From Anodontia alba (lineage: Eukaryota > Mollusca > Bivalvia > Lucinida > Lucinidae), in the NCBI GenBank assembly GCA_964016985.1, contig OZ024821.1, forward strand, positions 19,118,855-19,182,854: 64,000 bases of DNA. Direction: 5' to 3'. Below, piece by piece: positions 62,704 through 64,000 of this stretch; position 1 is the stretch's first letter; each line of letters starts with the position of its first letter. The position numbers and the translations under genes are program-made. The notes under the pieces are model-generated. The model saw nothing but the letters and a program-made list of their open reading frames with translations. It did not search any database and was not told the origin of the DNA.

Positions 62704-62966
62704 AACCCATTAAAGACTGAATAAACTCTCCCACACTATATATTGGAAGAGTTCATTTTCAATTTTAGGTATGTCAGGCTATATGATGTAGATACTCATT
62801 AAGAAAAATAGTTGAACTATTTGCAAACAGTGGAGACCCTGATCAGACACTGCATTTTGTGGCCTCTGATCTGGGTCTTCACTACTTGCTCTGAAAAATG
62901 AAAAAAAAAAAAAAAAAAAAATAGCATGTTGTCTGCTGTAGTTATGATCGGTACTTTAAGGGTTAA
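62702..62966. mobile_element. Chimeric family-H/family-G MITE, TTAA-flanked
   Basis: The left end is family H (TTAACCCATTAAAGACTGAA, CACACTATATATTGG). The right end is family G (inverse of TTAACCCTTAAAGTACCGAT). The core GTGGAGACCCTGATCAGACA is shared by both. A poly-A run lies beside the right end. Confidence 0.85.
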
Positions 62967-64000
62967 ATTAACAAACAATCTAATGAACATTTAGATTTCA
63001 AAGTTAGCTTGACAATGAACCTGTCATTGTGGAGTGGGTACATACATTAGGTAGTGGAGACATACATGTTTCTCTAAAACATTTCTATTTCTTATTGTAC
63101 CACGCTCAAACTGTGTTGGGGAGGTGGGTGTACTGTTTTCACATCTGTCTGTCTATCTGTATGTCTGTCTATCCTTGCAGGGGGTATCTAATAAGCACTG
63201 CTTATTGACCTTTCTTATATGTTGATATGCATTATGAGAAAAAGCTCCTTATGTCATATATGGTAGAGAAGTTCCAGATGACCTACAAAGTCTGATCTCA
63301 GGCTTCTGTGCTTATTGGTATATTTTTGTATCTCCAGATAAGAGTGGTTATCCAGATAGATATTTTAGCTCACCGGAGCTTTTAGGGTCAGAGGTTAGCT
63401 TATAGTATAGGCAGCTCCATTGTCTATCCGTCGGTTGTCCATCGTCCACACTCTTCAGACGTCTTTAGTGCTGAGGTTGATACTGCGGTGTTAACGTCAG
63501 TACTTAAGTACTGAATTAAATAACTATTTTTTATACCTAAATCTTTGTTATAGTACAAATTCAAAAAATTTTCTAAAACTAAGACTTGACTTGTCAAAAT
63601 GACATGCATCTTAGCGGATTCGGGATCCACTTTTTAGGCTTATTTTGTTTTCTGTATGTCTTGCTGCTTGCCAAGACATGCGCATCATACGTTTCATTTC
63701 CAAACTTTTGGGGTTTAGCCGCACTGATGAAGTTTAAATAACAGAAAGGCCTCTGTGGCACTAAATTAGGTATAACTCATATTCTACTCAGAAACCACTG
63801 AGCCAGTCAATGCCAAATTTCATATGGAGCCTCCATGGGCCGGAGGAAAGAAAGTTTACAAGCCATATCTGGGTCACATGACCAAGATGGCTTCCATGAC
63901 TATATATTGTAAAACCCCTTTAAAAAATTCTCTTGAACCAAAGGGCCAGTGGCCCTGGGGCTTGGTATGCAGCATTGGGGACATGGGTCCAATAAAGTTT
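62967..64000. other. Intron 14 sequence with tandem-repeat-type pieces
   Basis: A family-A end (63333-63362) is cut by a piece opening TTTTAGCTCACCGGAGCTTT. From 63765 there are units with CTCAGAAACCACTGAGCCAG and CACATGACCAAGATGG like those at 45300-45450. No further TSC1 exon was recognised before the window ends. Confidence 0.5.

Overview
The window is eukaryotic: the only substantial gene is cut into short exons by GT-AG introns of about 1.6 to 5.4 kb, base composition is AT-rich, and most of the DNA is nested transposable elements. The repeats (tRNA-headed SINEs, very many palindromic MITEs, and elements with central tandem repeats that resemble bivalve 'pearl'/HINE-TR elements) suggest a bivalve mollusc. 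That is inference from general repeat knowledge, not a search result.

The gene is TSC1 (hamartin), the scaffold subunit of the TSC complex that restrains Rheb and mTORC1. Fourteen coding exons on the + strand were placed by hand at 19003-19114, 23027-23130, 24776-24928, 28153-28297, 31452-31609, 33324-33397, 36284-36453, 40816-40989, 44169-44251, 48211-48754, 51993-52616, 54406-54549, 59970-60136 and 62191-62321. All junctions are GT-AG and every phase matches, giving 927 codons plus two bases. The reading frame still runs on at 62321, so the C-terminal coiled coil lies beyond the window. At least one 5' non-coding exon is implied upstream of 18986 but was not located.

Region by region. 1-5160: a SINE, two hairpin MITEs, a hAT-type MITE with an 8-bp target duplication, then a dead LINE on the - strand broken by a 196-bp MITE and a 1.4-kb insertion, then a possible small - strand exon. 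5160-9200: mostly anonymous AT-rich DNA with SINE-like pieces. 9200-11100: a Tc1-like DD34E transposon inside a TA microsatellite, its transposase broken by one extra C. 11100-18750: MITEs, a 476-bp element with 63-bp inverted ends, a tandem duplication containing SINEs, and a 146-bp near-perfect inverted repeat. 18986-64000: TSC1, with introns packed with hairpin MITEs, SINEs and tandem-repeat elements, often nested.

The main unexpected pattern is modular. Many short elements are a near-perfect hairpin inside a set of terminal repeats, and a few hairpin cores recur inside several unrelated termini. One core (sense strand GCAAACAGTGTAGACCCAGA) sits inside at least seven terminal types, several flanked by TTAA. 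A second core (GTTGTGGGTACTCATTAGAA) sits inside three or more others. One element (62702-62966) has the left end of one family and the right end of another. The second notable point is a tandem array of partial copies of TSC1 exon 14, acceptor included, just upstream of the real exon.
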